DNA of 64,000 nt from Nocardia colli. GTDB lineage: Bacteria; Actinomycetota; Actinomycetes; Mycobacteriales; Mycobacteriaceae. The stretch is taken from NCBI RefSeq assembly GCF_008704205.1, contig NZ_VXLC01000029.1:97230-161229 (forward strand), in the 5' to 3' direction. This document shows, in pieces, positions 62,896 through 64,000 of the stretch; position 1 is the stretch's first letter; each line of letters begins with the position of its first letter. The notes below the pieces were generated by a model, which ran no database searches, was not told where the DNA came from, and saw nothing but the letters and a program-made list of their open reading frames with translations. The translations under genes were made by a program, and so were the position numbers.

Positions 62896-63201
62896 GCGGC
62901 GGCGCGCGTCGTCTTCGGGCATCAGATGCGCGGTCCCGGTGTGCCAGCGACCGCGCAACCGGACTCGAACGGTGGGGTCGGCCATGATGTTTCGGATGTA
63001 CTGAGACTTCTCGCCGTATTCGGAGACGAACCAGAACTGATCGCCGGTCCGGCTGCCGCCGATGGGGGTGAGGCGGGGTTCGCCGCTTTTGCGTCCCGTG
63101 GTTTCCAGTAGGGTCTGGCGGGTGAATCGCTGGGCGACCGGGTTGACGACGTTTCGCTGCATGATGGCGATGAGCTGCTGTTTTGTAGCCAGGTTCGACA
63201 T
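62812..63201 (-). CDS. deazaflavin(F420)-dependent nitroreductase-family protein
   Basis: The 129-residue protein starts at ATG 63201 behind GAGGGAG. It has FTRQTLLETTGRKSGEPRLTPIGG, FWFVSEYGEKSQYIRNIMADPTVRVRLRG and ends with a typical LLTVRVDLH strand. It belongs to the same Ddn/DUF385 family as the 29525-29950 gene. It is convergent with the GT87 gene and overlaps its end by 84 bases. Confidence 0.87.
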   Translation of the reverse strand: MSNLATKQQLIAIMQRNVVNPVAQRFTRQTLLETTGRKSGEPRLTPIGGSRTGDQFWFVSEYGEKSQYIRNIMADPTVRVRLRGRWHTGTAHLMPEDDARRRLRTLPRVNSAGVLVLGDNLLTVRVDLH

Positions 63202-63224
63202 GATGTCTCCCTCTTGAGATGCAT

Positions 63225-63256
63225 GAGACAAATACTGTACTTCTGTCTCGACAGTA
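63225..63256. promoter_or_regulatory. nested inverted repeats at the reductase promoter
   Basis: GAGACA/TGTCTC (63225-63230 and 63244-63249) and TACTGT/ACAGTA (63233-63238 and 63251-63256) are nested inverted repeats just upstream of the reductase start. Around position 63250, CTGTC-TC-GACAG forms another short dyad. This is consistent with a TetR-like operator. Confidence 0.5.
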
Positions 63257-63361
63257 CTGAGGTGACGCGATAGCGGCAAGGACGCCAAGCAGACCCAGCG
63301 CATCGGGGCCAAGCGGATCACGCGCCACTGGGTGCGACCGATCCCACGGCAACCGCAGAAC

Positions 63362-63432
63362 CCGCACTCGCTCTCGGGATCCGCACTGGCTGTAGGGCCC
63401 TGTTTCGGTGCGGATCCTGAGAGGGAGTGCGG
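63362..63432. repeat. long inverted repeat (hairpin element), copy 2
   Basis: Arms 63362-63386 and 63408-63432 (25 bases) are reverse complements with two mismatches around a 21-base loop. They share CCGCACTC-n-CTCTCGGGAT-n-CGCAC with copy 1 at 43499-43574. Both are intergenic, 20 kb apart. Confidence 0.75.
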
Positions 63433-63862
63433 CTCTTGGGCGTGGCCGGCTGGTGGTACATCCGCAGGCAGGTTCGGGATCGGGGTCGGCGTGAACGACC
63501 ACAGAACCCGCGGCTGGGCACCCCGAGGCAAGCCTCGACCAAGCGACAGATAGGTCAGCTTCGCACCCGTGATTCATCGGGCACATCTGCCTCAGCACGA
63601 CATCAGGTATGCACAGGATGAATCAGGTGTGCGAAGGAGATCTCGACAACGCCACCACAGCCAGATGACCACGCCCGAACGCGAGACTGCGCACCTGACT
63701 GCGGAGGTAAGTCGGGTACGGCACACGACGTGCCCAGCACTGCTTCAGTGAAAACCTGGGTAGGTCTTCAGTTTTCGATGGCCAGGTCGCGTTGGGATGT
63801 CTTTGGCTTTACCTAGCAGTCAGGTGCGCCTGCTCCCAGAGATGATCGATAGTGCTGGGCGC

Positions 63863-63881
63863 GTCGGGTGGGGTACCCGAC
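63863..63881. other. GC-rich hairpin near right edge
   Basis: GTCGGGT-5 bases-ACCCGAC forms a 7-bp stem. A second pairing, CTCCC with GGGAG, lies just downstream. It may belong to an RNA leader or terminator continuing beyond the window. Confidence 0.3.
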
Positions 63882-64000
63882 CTACCTCCCGCAGTGGGTA
63901 TGGGCAACGTGGGAGTTCCGGCGTGGTTACTTGGCTGTGGTCCGGTTCAAAGAGGCATGGAAAACGAGGGGGAGCCCGGTAAGGGTAGTGATCTTTGGCG

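Larger units (their letters stand above)
63202..64000. other. intergenic stretch of about 800 bases, no supported gene
   Basis: Frames here lack family character. A short frame ending near 63751 with TTPERETAHLTAEVSRVRH may be a gene remnant. The operator (63225-63256), hairpin repeat (63362-63432) and a GC-rich hairpin (63863-63881) are the only structures. Confidence 0.4.

Noticed and set aside
63569..63751. 60-residue frame near the right edge
   Set aside because: No ribosome site and no family; at most a fragment of a gene remnant.
63841..63940. Riboswitch-like folding near the right edge
   Set aside because: Two GC hairpins were found but no conserved riboswitch core, and the downstream gene is outside the window.

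Overview
The window reads as chromosomal DNA of a high-GC, mycolic-acid-type actinomycete, most likely a Nocardia or close relative. This rests on very GC-biased codon use, GTG/TTG starts, and the families present. These are a TIGR00027-type methyltransferase, deazaflavin(F420)-type nitroreductases, a mycothiol-dependent maleylpyruvate isomerase-type protein, a GT87 mannosyltransferase, XRE/DUF5753 regulators and a FadD19-like ligase under a KstR-type operator. The genus is inference; no rRNA or tRNA gene was recognised.

1-9.2 kb: a truncated methyltransferase, a glutamate-racemase homologue with both catalytic Cys replaced by Ser, then a tandem-HxlR regulator and a five-gene operon (carotenoid/stilbene cleavage oxygenase, LLM flavin oxidoreductase, thiolase, acyl-CoA ligase, second thiolase). 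An 18-bp motif is shared by the regulator and operon promoters. It looks like a self-contained catabolic unit: cleave a polyene or stilbene, oxidise, activate with CoA, thiolyse.

9.4-19.7 kb: a membrane protein with a long Ala/Pro/Lys tail, a MerR regulator divergent from a maleylpyruvate isomerase-like gene across a textbook 19-bp-spacer promoter, a methyltransferase, a GAF protein, a GntR/MFS/PxpB/PxpC module (5-oxoproline-type uptake and hydrolysis) and a secreted lipase.

19.7-29.5 kb: a 2088-residue NRPS of architecture A-T-C-A-T-Reductase, followed on the same strand by a PaaX-type regulator, kynureninase and tryptophan 2,3-dioxygenase. A terminal reductase should release a dipeptide aldehyde that can cyclise to an imine. 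Proximity to an anthranilate-forming pathway makes a benzodiazepine-like product worth testing; a pyrazinone is the alternative.

29.2-37.8 kb: a small LuxR-type HTH protein, an F420-type reductase, a FadD19-like acyl-CoA ligase with a KstR-type palindrome, and a translationally coupled six-gene operon (epimerase, GT2, ATP-grasp, membrane protein, flippase-like protein, FemAB/GNAT-like acyltransferase) that looks like an undescribed surface-glycoconjugate or aminoacyl-glycolipid system.

37.9-51.6 kb: tandem TerD, an AcoR-type regulator with aldehyde dehydrogenase and DUF779, AraC and TetR regulators, a VC0807-like membrane protein, a Gfo/Idh oxidoreductase divergent from LysR, a four-gene Met/His-rich envelope operon that may handle copper, and a DJ-1/PfpI protein.

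51.6-57.4 kb: visibly less GC-rich accessory DNA with an orphan DndB-like DGQHR protein, small ORFs, an XRE/DUF6879 locus, and a tightly overlapped micro-operon ending in a frameshifted NUDIX gene.

57.4-64 kb: a P450-histidine kinase-membrane protein operon, a GT87 mannosyltransferase overlapping an F420-type reductase tail to tail, and about 800 bases of apparently non-coding DNA. That stretch carries the second copy of a hairpin repeat whose first copy lies at 43.5 kb.
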